From Candidatus Thorarchaeota archaeon (GTDB lineage: Archaea; Asgardarchaeota; Thorarchaeia; Thorarchaeales; Thorarchaeaceae): a DNA stretch of 15,013 bases. Made by a program: the position numbers and the translations under genes. The DNA lies in NCBI GenBank assembly GCA_016840825.1, contig JAEORN010000241.1, positions 1-15,013 of the forward strand, in the 5' to 3' direction. Numbering within the stretch: the stretch's first letter is position 1; each line of letters starts with the position of its first letter. Of the stretch, positions 1 through 7,108 are shown in pieces. The notes beneath the pieces were generated by a model. It was given only the letters and a program-made list of their open reading frames with translations, ran no database searches and was not told where the DNA came from.

Positions 1-51
1 AAAATTGCCGACATCCTTAAAACAGAAAAGTCGATAGATTCCGATACCCGA

Positions 52-127
52 GCCGGTTTGGCGGAGTAGCTGACGCGACAGCCTGCAGAGCTGTTTTACC
101 TGGGTGCAATTCCCAGAGCCGGCTCCA
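52..127 (+). tRNA. tRNA-Cys (anticodon GCA), CCA encoded
   Basis: The sequence folds by hand into a full cloverleaf. The acceptor stem is 52-58 with 117-123 (7 pairs, one G-U). The D stem is 61-63 with 74-76. The anticodon stem is 78-82 with 90-94 (5 perfect pairs). The T stem is 100-104 with 112-116 (5 perfect pairs). The seven-base anticodon loop at 83-89 carries GCA at 85-87, which reads the cysteine codons UGC and UGU. The discriminator is U (124), the usual identity base for tRNA-Cys, followed by an encoded CCA at 125-127. The elbow is odd: the D loop has AG where GG (18-19) is expected, and the T loop reads TGCAATT with G at position 55. A weak box A-like stretch (cttaaaac, about 16-23) lies upstream. 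The intact stems argue for a functional tRNA rather than a relic. Confidence 0.88.
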
Positions 128-150
128 CTCTCATTTTCCAGCATCATTCA

Positions 151-180
151 TATACAAGTTATATACCGATATTTTCGGAG
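151..180 (+). promoter_or_regulatory. TATA-like boxes and Shine-Dalgarno site of the first Nudix gene
   Basis: Two AT-rich boxes, tatac (151-155) and ttatata (159-165), lie before the ATG at 187. Archaeal TATA boxes sit about 25 bases before the transcription start, so these predict a very short leader. A GGAG at 177-180, six bases before the ATG, supports that start. The promoter is inferred from sequence only. Confidence 0.45.
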
Positions 181-186
181 TTTGTC

Positions 187-699
187 ATGTCAACAAATCA
201 GGATAACTTTGGCATTGGGGAAGGAACTATTGGTGGACCGAATATTAGAGCGGTCATACTCGAAAGCAACCGAATTCTATTGTCTAAATTTGACAAAAAC
301 GACTATTGGTTGACTCCCGGTGGTGGTCCGGTATTCTTTGAAACGACTAAAGATGCAATCAAGCGACATATCAAGGAGAAATGTGGATTCGAGATTGAGG
401 TTGAACGCTTGCTATGGTCTATCGAAAACTTCTTTGTATATAGAGGTAATGATCCTTCATATGGTATCAAATATGGCACAAGGATTCATGGTATTGGTTT
501 CTACTATCTTGTTCATCCCAAAGAACCTGAAGGACGATGGCAACAAGGAGCGTTTCGGGCATTGCATCGCCCTGATGTAGAATTCAGATGGTTTAAGCTA
601 GATGAGATTGAGAGCGTGAACCTCAAACCTGCCTGCTTGAAACCACGATTGAGTCCTCTTCCTAGTCATCCTGAGCACTTAGTATGCCATGCTGATTAG
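187..699 (+). CDS. Nudix-fold protein with degenerate Nudix box (probable pseudoenzyme)
   Basis: This 170-residue protein has the Nudix (MutT-like) fold. The family hydrolyses nucleoside diphosphates linked to another group, using Mg2+ held by glutamates of the motif GX5EX7REUXEEXGU. Here the box spans residues 46-68. G46, E52, R60, E64 and G67 are kept, but the first catalytic glutamate is H61 (codon CAT at 367) and the last is K65 (codon AAA at 379). Two of the three usual metal-binding glutamates are therefore lost, so hydrolase activity is doubtful and a binding or regulatory role is possible. It is a paralogue of the intact Nudix protein at 1174, and the two align along their full length, including the C-terminal FRWF and L.P.CLK segments. 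The ATG is supported by GGAG six bases upstream. The gene follows tRNA-Cys closely on the same strand. Confidence 0.85.
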   Translation: MSTNQDNFGIGEGTIGGPNIRAVILESNRILLSKFDKNDYWLTPGGGPVFFETTKDAIKRHIKEKCGFEIEVERLLWSIENFFVYRGNDPSYGIKYGTRIHGIGFYYLVHPKEPEGRWQQGAFRALHRPDVEFRWFKLDEIESVNLKPACLKPRLSPLPSHPEHLVCHAD

Positions 700-753
700 A
701 ATGGTTGTGCTGCATCATTATTGAATTTCAGTTCTCAGGTGACTCTTTTCTCA

Positions 754-942
754 TTAACTGCGTTTGAATAGTGCAAAATGGAATGATTGCGCAGCCCAGA
801 TATGCTCTATGCTCCATCCTTGACCCGTTAGAGCGTTGATTGCCTCTGCAAAATCCGCTGCTAGACCCTTGTCATGGACTATTAGATAGTTCACTTCGGG
901 GATATTCCCTTTGATTACATCCTTTGCTCCAATACTAACCAT
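754..942 (-). CDS. small conserved-looking protein, DUF4177-like pattern
   Basis: The predicted product is 62 residues from the ATG at 942, which has an AGG-type ribosome site about six bases upstream. The reading frame stays open to a TTG at 1032, which would give 92 residues. The sequence has a beta strand (VNYLIVH), a helix with alternating acidic residues (AADFAEAINALTGQGW), then a second strand ending in FALFKR. That strand-helix-GW-strand-KR order resembles small DUF4177-type proteins, in which a tryptophan-glycine turn precedes a final strand ending in basic residues; this is a pattern resemblance only. The gene converges on the first Nudix gene and diverges from the second. No catalytic residues are evident and the function is unknown. 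Confidence 0.6.
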   Translation of the reverse strand: MVSIGAKDVIKGNIPEVNYLIVHDKGLAADFAEAINALTGQGWSIEHIWAAQSFHFALFKRS

Positions 943-1173
943 TGCTATCCTTACTCCTTGAATATCGATTAGGAAGAACTTCTTGATTAGATTCCTACGA
1001 GTTGCTGCTTGAATACATTTCTCCTGGCCCAAGGTGGTACTCGACAGTCGGACCAGTCGTGACTTCTCTAGGAATTATCACAACTATTCAAGTAGTAATC
1101 AACATCTCGTTTCCGTTATTTCTTTCTGATACAATTCATATAGTAGTATTAGCATCCGTTGTTGGGGCTTTCT

Positions 1174-1704
1174 GTGGAACCTATCAAGATCTCTCTAAAA
1201 ACAGAAACAGGCAGTTTTGGACTTCGAGCGGAGGGAGTAATGCTTCAAAAGGGGCGTATCCTTCTACATTGCCCAGAAACTTTCGACTTCTGGACTTTTC
1301 CCGGTGGCGGTGTTCATCTACACGAAACCCTTGAGGAAGCACTCAAGAGAGAGTGGTTGGAAGAGACTGGATTTGAGATAGATGTCAAACGCCTTCTCTA
1401 TGTGATTGAGAACTTCTTCTATTTCGAAGGTAATGAAGGAGTTCCTTATGGACCGAGGAACAAGAATGTCCATGGGCTAGGTCTATGTTTCCTAGTTGAA
1501 CCTGTAGAGAATGAAGGAGTCTGGTTGGAAAATGAATTCTATGGTCAGGAAGATATACTATATCAGGGACGCGACTTGAAAATCACTTTCAGATGGTTTG
1601 AACCTGCTGAGCTTGATGACATCAATCTAGTACCTGTGTGTCTTAAGCAAGCTTTGAAACGGATACCTGATTTCCCTATTCATCTAGTGAATCGTGAAAG
1701 TTGA
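1174..1704 (+). CDS. Nudix hydrolase (MutT family), intact catalytic box
   Basis: The product is about 176 residues from a GTG at 1174. A GGGG tract ends six bases before it; a TTG at 1159 is the alternative start. The Nudix box at residues 45-67 matches GX5EX7REUXEEXGU completely: G45, E51, R59, E60, E63, E64 and G66. The protein should therefore hydrolyse a nucleotide-diphosphate-type substrate in the cytoplasm with Mg2+. The substrate cannot be read from the sequence. The preceding strand (RILLHCPETFDFWTFPGGG) and the C-terminal FRWFEPAELDDINLVP segment are typical of the fold. It is the active-looking paralogue of the gene at 187. A TATA-like ttcatatag near 1135-1143 may be its promoter. 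Confidence 0.88.
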   Translation: MEPIKISLKTETGSFGLRAEGVMLQKGRILLHCPETFDFWTFPGGGVHLHETLEEALKREWLEETGFEIDVKRLLYVIENFFYFEGNEGVPYGPRNKNVHGLGLCFLVEPVENEGVWLENEFYGQEDILYQGRDLKITFRWFEPAELDDINLVPVCLKQALKRIPDFPIHLVNRES

Positions 1705-1748
1705 GATGATGTGTGCTATCATCTCCACTTCCTTTATTGTACATCTCA

Positions 1749-2402
1749 TCAGATTGCGGAGCTCTCAGTTACATCCTTGGCAAAACCTACAATGACAACC
1801 ACTGGCATCAGCGCTAACATCAGGTATGCAAGATTCCATACGAGCGCAGTGGTAGTATCTACGTCCAATGGAATACCGAATATCTGTATGCCAACATCAA
1901 GTATGAATACAATGGTATAGAAGATGAGTATCCAGGGCCAAAGCTTCGCCAAGGGATTCTTCCCGGGAAGATGTGAACGCCACCAATTGAGGGGTTGATT
2001 GACTCTTGTTGCCGCAAGGCATGCAAATAATGACATGAAGATCGGAGCAAATCCTCCTCCTACAAGAAACAAGGTCACAAGAAGAATTGAAAGTACACTA
2101 GCTCCATATTTCCTTTCAACAAACCCGACTGACCAAGTAATAGCTAAGAGACCTACAACAATCGCTACGATTCCTGTAATAAGGTAGTTAGGAATGAGTG
2201 TAAGTGCTCTCTCTCCCGCGCCAGGCCAGAATCTGTAGGCGGGTCCAATCGCGTCGATCATTATTCCTTCTGTTGGGATATTTCCCTGCAGAACCTCGAA
2301 AATACCATGCTCAATCCCTGCAGCCCCAACAAGGATGCCATATATTGTGGTGACCCATCTTGTCGCAGAGTAATTTCTCCAATCCGCATTGAATCTATTC
2401 AT
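1749..2402 (-). CDS. multi-pass membrane protein of unknown function
   Basis: This 217-residue protein has about five hydrophobic segments, near residues 16-38, 68-90, 100-130 (long, possibly two helices), 152-175 and 185-206. A polar loop of about 30 residues after the first segment contains EHGIFEVLQG. A tryptophan/arginine-rich loop (about 136-156) lies before the fourth. No transporter or enzyme signature was recognised. The ATG at 2402 has a GGTGGT tract nine bases upstream and a clear TATA box at 2444-2451 on its strand. The gene is transcribed divergently from the MFS transporter and ends head to head with the second Nudix gene, with only 44 bases between their stops. The membrane location is clear; any function would be a guess. 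Confidence 0.8.
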   Translation of the reverse strand: MNRFNADWRNYSATRWVTTIYGILVGAAGIEHGIFEVLQGNIPTEGIMIDAIGPAYRFWPGAGERALTLIPNYLITGIVAIVVGLLAITWSVGFVERKYGASVLSILLVTLFLVGGGFAPIFMSLFACLAATRVNQPLNWWRSHLPGKNPLAKLWPWILIFYTIVFILDVGIQIFGIPLDVDTTTALVWNLAYLMLALMPVVVIVGFAKDVTESSAI

Positions 2403-2440
2403 TTTTCTCTTACCACCGCGAACTGAAACCTTAGCATCTC

Positions 2441-2454
2441 TGACATATAAACCC
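2441..2454 (-). promoter_or_regulatory. TATA box for the minus-strand membrane protein
   Basis: Read on the minus strand, this is gggTTTATATGtca, centred about 46 bases before the ATG. It predicts a transcription start near 2422 and a short leader that includes the GGTGGT tract. Spacing and composition fit an archaeal box A. Confidence 0.5.
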
Positions 2455-2469
2455 AGCAGAGAAACCTCT

Positions 2470-2485
2470 ACTAGTTTTAACTAGT
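2470..2485. promoter_or_regulatory. dyad ACTAGT-TTTA-ACTAGT in a divergent promoter region
   Basis: Two ACTAGT hexamers, each itself palindromic, are separated by TTTA. The element therefore has both direct and inverted symmetry. It lies between the minus-strand TATA box (2441-2454) and an AT-rich box (about 2503-2511) that could serve the MFS gene, which is where an operator controlling both genes would be expected. The regulator is unknown and the role is inferred from position and symmetry. Confidence 0.35.
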
Positions 2486-2545
2486 TCTGCAGCCATACGC
2501 AGAAATTATTACAAAGCCCATGCATTCACAAAGGGGGTATCAGGC

Positions 2546-3943
2546 GTGGGTCGGTTAACCTCGTACTTCGGTCTTCCAGAAGACAAACCAAAGGTAATCA
2601 GGCTTGCGGCCACTTTTCTTGGACTATTCACATCAATGACTGCTGTACTCAACATGTCAACCACGTTCTACCTGATCTTCATCGCAGAGGCTTTGGGGAA
2701 TGGTTCCTACATTGATGGTTTGGCACTTGCAGGAGTATTGATCATTGCTCAAAAGATTGCACAAACTCTACTCGATTATCCCACTGGCACACTTGGAGAT
2801 ATGCTTGGACAACGTTGGGTGCTAGCATCCGCATTTCTGACCTACTCCGCTGCTTTCTATCTAGTATCTCTCATTAAACCTGGTTCGCCATTCATCTTGT
2901 TTCTGTTTGCCTATGTCCTAATGGGTGTAGCCGCATCCCAGGAGAGTGGTGCGCTTGATTCATGGTTTGACAACAATTACATCATGGTAGCTCCTGAGGA
3001 CGAAGGCAGAAAGCAATATGGAGTCTTCATAGGCAAACTAGCGATGATGCTAAGAGTTGCGCGAGCGCTTGTGATTCTACCTGGAGCTTTCTTCGCTGTG
3101 ATGATTGCCCACTTGTTTGTATTTCAAGTACAATCGTTAGCATGTGTGTTGATTGCAGTAGTTTCGGTCTTTCTGGTTCGGGATATTCCCGTCGATCAAG
3201 AATCCCCGCAACAAGATGAGTCTGAAATCAAGTATTTCTCCCTCCTGAAGGAAAGTGCCAAGTATGTCCTCAACAGTCCCACTCTGAAATATCTCATCCT
3301 TGGGAATACTCTATTCATGAGCATCTCGTTCACCTGGGTCGAGATAGTCATGTATCCATTCCTCTATGATTATCTGATTACGGATACTGCAGTCGCACTT
3401 CTAATGACCTTCGTGTTGCTTGTGTTTGCATTTCTATGGGAGCGTTCAGGAATCTGGGCAAAAAGGTTCGAACCAACAAAATGGCTACCAAGATTCAGAT
3501 TCATCCAATCCTCTGGAGCACTATTCTTCTGGCTATTTGCAATCATAATGCTGCTCTTTCCCCCAGCTCTCGCCACTTCTGAGGTGATTGATGTAATCCT
3601 ACCCTATACAGACTTGATACTACTTCAGATTCCTCCTCAATCGATGGTTCCAATTTCCATAATTCTCATGATATGGTTCTCTGGAGGGGTATTCTTAACC
3701 ACCGCTGCTATTCTATGGATGCGTGTCTTGCTTGATGTAATTCCTAACAGGATTCGCAATGGCGTCTATTCACTCATCCCTACCTTGGTAGTGCTAGCCG
3801 CTATTCCTCAAGTTGCTTTAATTGGCTGGCTAATTCCTCTATTCGGGATACCTGTGGTGCTCACATTGAGTGGTCTGGTTTCAGCACTAGGTGCGCTGTT
3901 TCTGAGGAAAGGATTCACTTCGAATCCAAATGAACCAAAGTAA
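2546..3943 (+). CDS. MFS transporter
   Basis: This is a 465-residue integral membrane protein with about 12 hydrophobic segments, the usual size and layout for the major facilitator superfamily. Residues 81-90 (GTLGDMLGQR), in the loop after the second helix, match MFS motif A (GxLaDrxGrr). The acidic ESGALDSWFD segment near residues 132-141 is a common feature of the fourth/fifth helix region in archaeal MFS proteins. A hydrophilic stretch near residues 212-235 separates the two halves. Substrate and direction of transport cannot be inferred. The GTG start is supported by a GGGGG tract at 2533-2537, eight bases upstream. The gene diverges from the membrane protein at 1749-2402, and the two may be co-regulated through the dyad at 2470. 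Confidence 0.87.
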   Translation: MGRLTSYFGLPEDKPKVIRLAATFLGLFTSMTAVLNMSTTFYLIFIAEALGNGSYIDGLALAGVLIIAQKIAQTLLDYPTGTLGDMLGQRWVLASAFLTYSAAFYLVSLIKPGSPFILFLFAYVLMGVAASQESGALDSWFDNNYIMVAPEDEGRKQYGVFIGKLAMMLRVARALVILPGAFFAVMIAHLFVFQVQSLACVLIAVVSVFLVRDIPVDQESPQQDESEIKYFSLLKESAKYVLNSPTLKYLILGNTLFMSISFTWVEIVMYPFLYDYLITDTAVALLMTFVLLVFAFLWERSGIWAKRFEPTKWLPRFRFIQSSGALFFWLFAIIMLLFPPALATSEVIDVILPYTDLILLQIPPQSMVPISIILMIWFSGGVFLTTAAILWMRVLLDVIPNRIRNGVYSLIPTLVVLAAIPQVALIGWLIPLFGIPVVLTLSGLVSALGALFLRKGFTSNPNEPK

Positions 3944-4012
3944 GCTCCTCCTACATGATCAAGTCCTAGTTTATCCTAAGACTTATCTCAATGGTCAATC
4001 TACGTTGTAGCC

Positions 4013-4480
4013 ATGCCAACATTTGCTGATGAATACGCTGAAGGGATTGCATATCTCCAGAAGACAAGCTTGGATCTCTACATGCCAAATCCCCTTGGAG
4101 GTTTTGTATTCAAGCCGGGATCGTATTTTGAGGATGCTGATAAGGAGAATGTTCCGAAACCAGCAAAGATTGGTCTTGGTCGTCTTAGTGTTGGTTTCAT
4201 GGATCGCTTCAACATATCAACATCTGTGGATCTGAGCAGAATAGTTAGAGCAGTTTCAATAATTCTAACCAATTTCACCGGACCCAGAGAACAGGACTCC
4301 CCTAGAAACCACCAGAATCGCTTGAAGGAATTCATTAGAGGTGATTTGGACAAATGTAAGAAGGAGGTTGTCAGAGCGTTCTTTGGAATCGAAAAGATAC
4401 TAGGTCTTGGAGATGTCATTGACTATAGAGATTACACTGAGGCCGCCATAGCAATCTGTGCATATGCAGGAGCATTGTAA
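4013..4480 (+). CDS. hypothetical protein of unknown function
   Basis: The product is 155 residues and soluble-looking, with no signal peptide or membrane segment, and no family was recognised. The N-terminal part has a glycine/proline-rich stretch (PNPLGGFVFKPGSYF, about residues 25-40). The central part (SRIVRAVSIILTNF) looks helical. The C-terminal third is charged and helical (RLKEFIRGDLDKCKKEVVRAFFGIEKILG), followed by a final alanine-rich helix. Amino-acid usage is normal for a coding gene, and no competing frame is convincing. The ATG at 4013 has no clear Shine-Dalgarno site; a TTTATC at about 3970 could be a TATA box. It sits alone between the MFS gene and the ABC operon, on the same strand as both. 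Confidence 0.65.
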   Translation: MPTFADEYAEGIAYLQKTSLDLYMPNPLGGFVFKPGSYFEDADKENVPKPAKIGLGRLSVGFMDRFNISTSVDLSRIVRAVSIILTNFTGPREQDSPRNHQNRLKEFIRGDLDKCKKEVVRAFFGIEKILGLGDVIDYRDYTEAAIAICAYAGAL

Positions 4481-4653
4481 AATCTTAGACAAGTTTCGGG
4501 AAGAGCAATCTATTCGCAGGCAATTCTCTCTTCATTAATTTGTAGCCAATCCAAATTCGTGTATAGTTTTGAATTGCATATGTTTTTACCGTTTCATTAA
4601 CAGTATACAGATATCAGTGGTGTAGTATCCATTAGAAATTGAGGGGAAATCTC

Positions 4654-5433
4654 ATGAATCCTATAGAGGTACGGAACCTTGTCAAGGCATTCGATCGTTT
4701 GGTTGCCGTCAACAAGCTAACATTCGACGTAAGGGAAGGAGAGATCTATGGTCTTCTGGGTCCAAATGGAGCTGGGAAGACAACGACACTAAAGGTCTTG
4801 ATGGGTCTCTTGGATCCTGATTCAGGAACAGCCAGTATCTTTGGTATCGACTCGACTTCTAATCCGATTGAAGTCAAGAAGAGGGTGGGTTATGTTCCTG
4901 AGGAGCAGCTTTTATACAACTCATTGACTTCCAAGGAGATTCTTGATTTCGTTGCCTCGGTTCGCAGGTTAGATTATCAAAATACAAGAAATCGTGTCAA
5001 TGAAATGATTCGTGCCCTAGATTTCAGTAGTCACTTTGGAAAGCCTGTTGTTACACTTTCGCAGGGAAATAAACAGAAAGCAATGTTACTTATTGCAATG
5101 ATACACGCACCAGACCTTCTAATTCTCGATGAGCCATTCTCGGGTTTAGATGTACGAACGACTCGAATAATGAAGGATGTCATACGCATTCACACCGAGA
5201 GAGGTGGCTCAGTGTTGTTTAGTACTCATATAATGGAGATGGCTGAAGGTCTCTGTGATCGTGTTGGTATCATCGATGATGGCATTCTTGTTGCAGAAGG
5301 TACGCTTGATGAGCTTCGTACACAAGCTGAATCCGAAGGCGCTACATTAGAGAATGTCTTTCTCAAACTCACTGGAGAGGAGGAAGAAGTTCAGAGAGGT
5401 GTAGACGCTTTGAGGGAGGCTCTGGACAATTGA
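4654..5433 (+). CDS. ABC transporter ATP-binding protein (ABC-2 exporter type)
   Basis: This 259-residue ATPase powers the membrane partner encoded immediately downstream. Walker A is GPNGAGKTT (36-44). The Q-loop region is GYVPEEQ (79-85). The signature is LSQGNKQK (135-142), a variant of LSGGQ of the kind common in ABC-2 exporters. Walker B is LLILDEP (155-161), the D-loop is SGLD (163-166) and the switch histidine is H192 in STH. All elements needed for ATP hydrolysis are present. The C-terminal region (LRTQAESEGATLENVFLKL) matches the tail typical of ABC-2 ATPases. The ATG at 4654 is preceded by GAGGGG (4641-4646); a TTG at 4639 in the same frame is less likely because it would lie before that site. 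A TATA-like gtatacag near 4601-4608 fits as promoter. Confidence 0.93.
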   Translation: MNPIEVRNLVKAFDRLVAVNKLTFDVREGEIYGLLGPNGAGKTTTLKVLMGLLDPDSGTASIFGIDSTSNPIEVKKRVGYVPEEQLLYNSLTSKEILDFVASVRRLDYQNTRNRVNEMIRALDFSSHFGKPVVTLSQGNKQKAMLLIAMIHAPDLLILDEPFSGLDVRTTRIMKDVIRIHTERGGSVLFSTHIMEMAEGLCDRVGIIDDGILVAEGTLDELRTQAESEGATLENVFLKLTGEEEEVQRGVDALREALDN

Positions 5434-7070
5434 ACTTTCGAGAGCGTTGGAGAATTGCAGGAGTAATCTCAGAAGAGATACGTTTTAGCGCATTTCTTGA
5501 AGCAAACCCTTCCAACCTCTCTAGGATTAAGGAGAAACCTGAACGTATCATCTCTCAGATCAAGAGGAGTGCCGCTATAAACTCGATAATCACAGGTTTC
5601 ATGGTACTTATGATTGGCATCTTGATGATAGTTTCATTCTTCCTCATCGAAGAAACTGTAGCAATAGAACTTCGCTTCGCCATCTCAATTAGTATTTTCA
5701 TAGGGCTTGGTTTTGTGTTGACATTCTTCATGAATCTGGTTTCCACTACAGGCTTCTTTAGTGTCGGAGCAATGACTCTTCCTTCAACACTTCCTTTTAG
5801 TAAATCCGACTTGGAAGATCTAATGCTACTAGCATTTGCTAGGATTTTCATCGCTCCTATTGTCATGCTATTAGTAATCATACCCCCCTTGATAGCTATG
5901 ATTTTCGGAATTCTGACAGGCGTCTTCATCTTTGCTTCCTTAATTGCTATGTCAATATTGTCGCTAGGCGCTCTTATTCGAGTATCAGGGTGGTTCTACT
6001 CAAAATCCCAATCAGGAGATGAATCTATACTATCAGCAGTTGTGCGAATCGGCACTGGGATTGGCATGATGGTCGGGATCTTGGTCGCATATGGTGCGAT
6101 AGGATATATTCCCGTTATTGTTGATTTCATTGTAACATTCTCTTCAATCTCCGGAACAATAGTAATCACCCTACTCTCGCTAGTGTTTCCATTCTCATTT
6201 GGATTCGTTGCCGCAACAGTTGCATATGGATTCATCTTCACACTCCCTACGACAATAGCTTCGATTCTTGCATCTGCTTTCTACTTCTATCTTGGATTCA
6301 GAAGTTATCTCACAAGTGGCCGGACACTAAAGAAACTGGCATTGGGAGGAGTCGCAGCAACATCAACCACCTCTGACTCTCCTACTGATCTGAATATCAC
6401 GTCAGAACTGCGTGCTTTGATAAAGAAGGACCTAAGAGTGGCTACACGTAGTCTTGGATCTGTGATGCTTCTTGTCTTTCCCTTTCTGATGATATTTGCA
6501 CTTTGGCCATCTTTGTCGATGAGTGGCGTTGTAGGAATTAGAAGTATGAACCTTCTGATGGTAGTTGGCTATGCTACTGTTTTTGCAGGTTTAGCCATGA
6601 TCGGGTTGTTGGGCCTTGATACGCAAGGCGCTTCAGTCTATGAGGGAATACCACTCAGAACTATGCAGGTCCTCAATGGTAAGATTGCCATCTTCTCTAT
6701 TTCCTATGTCTTCACAATGATTCTAGTATTTGTGATCATCTTGTTCAATACTTTGACAACACCATTTCTCCTTCTAATTCCCCTTTTCCAGATTCCATGT
6801 AGCTACTCAATCGGAGCTGCAATTGGTGGAACAATCTATCTAGTTAGAGGTGGTGGACGCGTGACTGCAGTCAATCTTGTAGGGGATCAAGCGATGTCGT
6901 TCCTCGCACTGATCGTTAGTTGCATCGTTGGCCTCTCTCCGCTTTTAGGATACGCACTCACTTTGCTGAATACTGGTGATCACCTATTATCGGTAATAGT
7001 ACAGTTGTCAATCTCATTCGGTGTAGCTGCTTTCCTAAGGCTTTCTCTACCTCATATTTTGAAGGACTAG
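5430..7070 (+). CDS. ABC-2 type transporter permease
   Basis: This 546-residue polytopic membrane protein has roughly twelve hydrophobic segments in two halves. A cytoplasmic region of about 50 residues (about 300-345) in the middle contains RALIKKDLRVATRS. Such a basic KDLR helix before a membrane segment is typical of ABC-2 permeases, where it contacts the ATPase. The N-terminal 45 residues are hydrophilic and include another basic stretch. The TTG start at 5430 overlaps the TGA stop of the ATPase gene (TTGA). It has GAGGGAGG at 5412-5419, ten bases upstream, so the two genes are translationally coupled. The exported substrate is unknown. Confidence 0.88.
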   Translation: MNFRERWRIAGVISEEIRFSAFLEANPSNLSRIKEKPERIISQIKRSAAINSIITGFMVLMIGILMIVSFFLIEETVAIELRFAISISIFIGLGFVLTFFMNLVSTTGFFSVGAMTLPSTLPFSKSDLEDLMLLAFARIFIAPIVMLLVIIPPLIAMIFGILTGVFIFASLIAMSILSLGALIRVSGWFYSKSQSGDESILSAVVRIGTGIGMMVGILVAYGAIGYIPVIVDFIVTFSSISGTIVITLLSLVFPFSFGFVAATVAYGFIFTLPTTIASILASAFYFYLGFRSYLTSGRTLKKLALGGVAATSTTSDSPTDLNITSELRALIKKDLRVATRSLGSVMLLVFPFLMIFALWPSLSMSGVVGIRSMNLLMVVGYATVFAGLAMIGLLGLDTQGASVYEGIPLRTMQVLNGKIAIFSISYVFTMILVFVIILFNTLTTPFLLLIPLFQIPCSYSIGAAIGGTIYLVRGGGRVTAVNLVGDQAMSFLALIVSCIVGLSPLLGYALTLLNTGDHLLSVIVQLSISFGVAAFLRLSLPHILKD

Positions 7071-7108
7071 CGACAACTTCGCATTGAAGGAAGAGGGGAA
7101 TCATCTGT

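Noticed and set aside
52..127. tRNA-Cys as an integration site for a mobile element
   Set aside because: No integrase, no repeated copy of the tRNA 3' end was seen downstream, and no phage or plasmid gene lies in the window.
1002..1334. Plus-strand open frame of 110 codons overlapping the start of the second Nudix gene
   Set aside because: It overlaps the Nudix coding sequence in another frame, and its second half is low-quality sequence typical of an out-of-frame reading of the Nudix box region.
4078..4419. Minus-strand 113-codon frame opposite the hypothetical gene at 4013
   Set aside because: The plus-strand frame is longer, has better amphipathic helices and ends cleanly. The antisense product is arginine/serine/proline-rich without structure.
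5555..5929. Minus-strand 124-codon open frame inside the ABC permease gene
   Set aside because: It is rich in Ile, Met, Lys and Ser, as expected from the complement of a membrane-protein gene. It has no ribosome site or recognisable motif.
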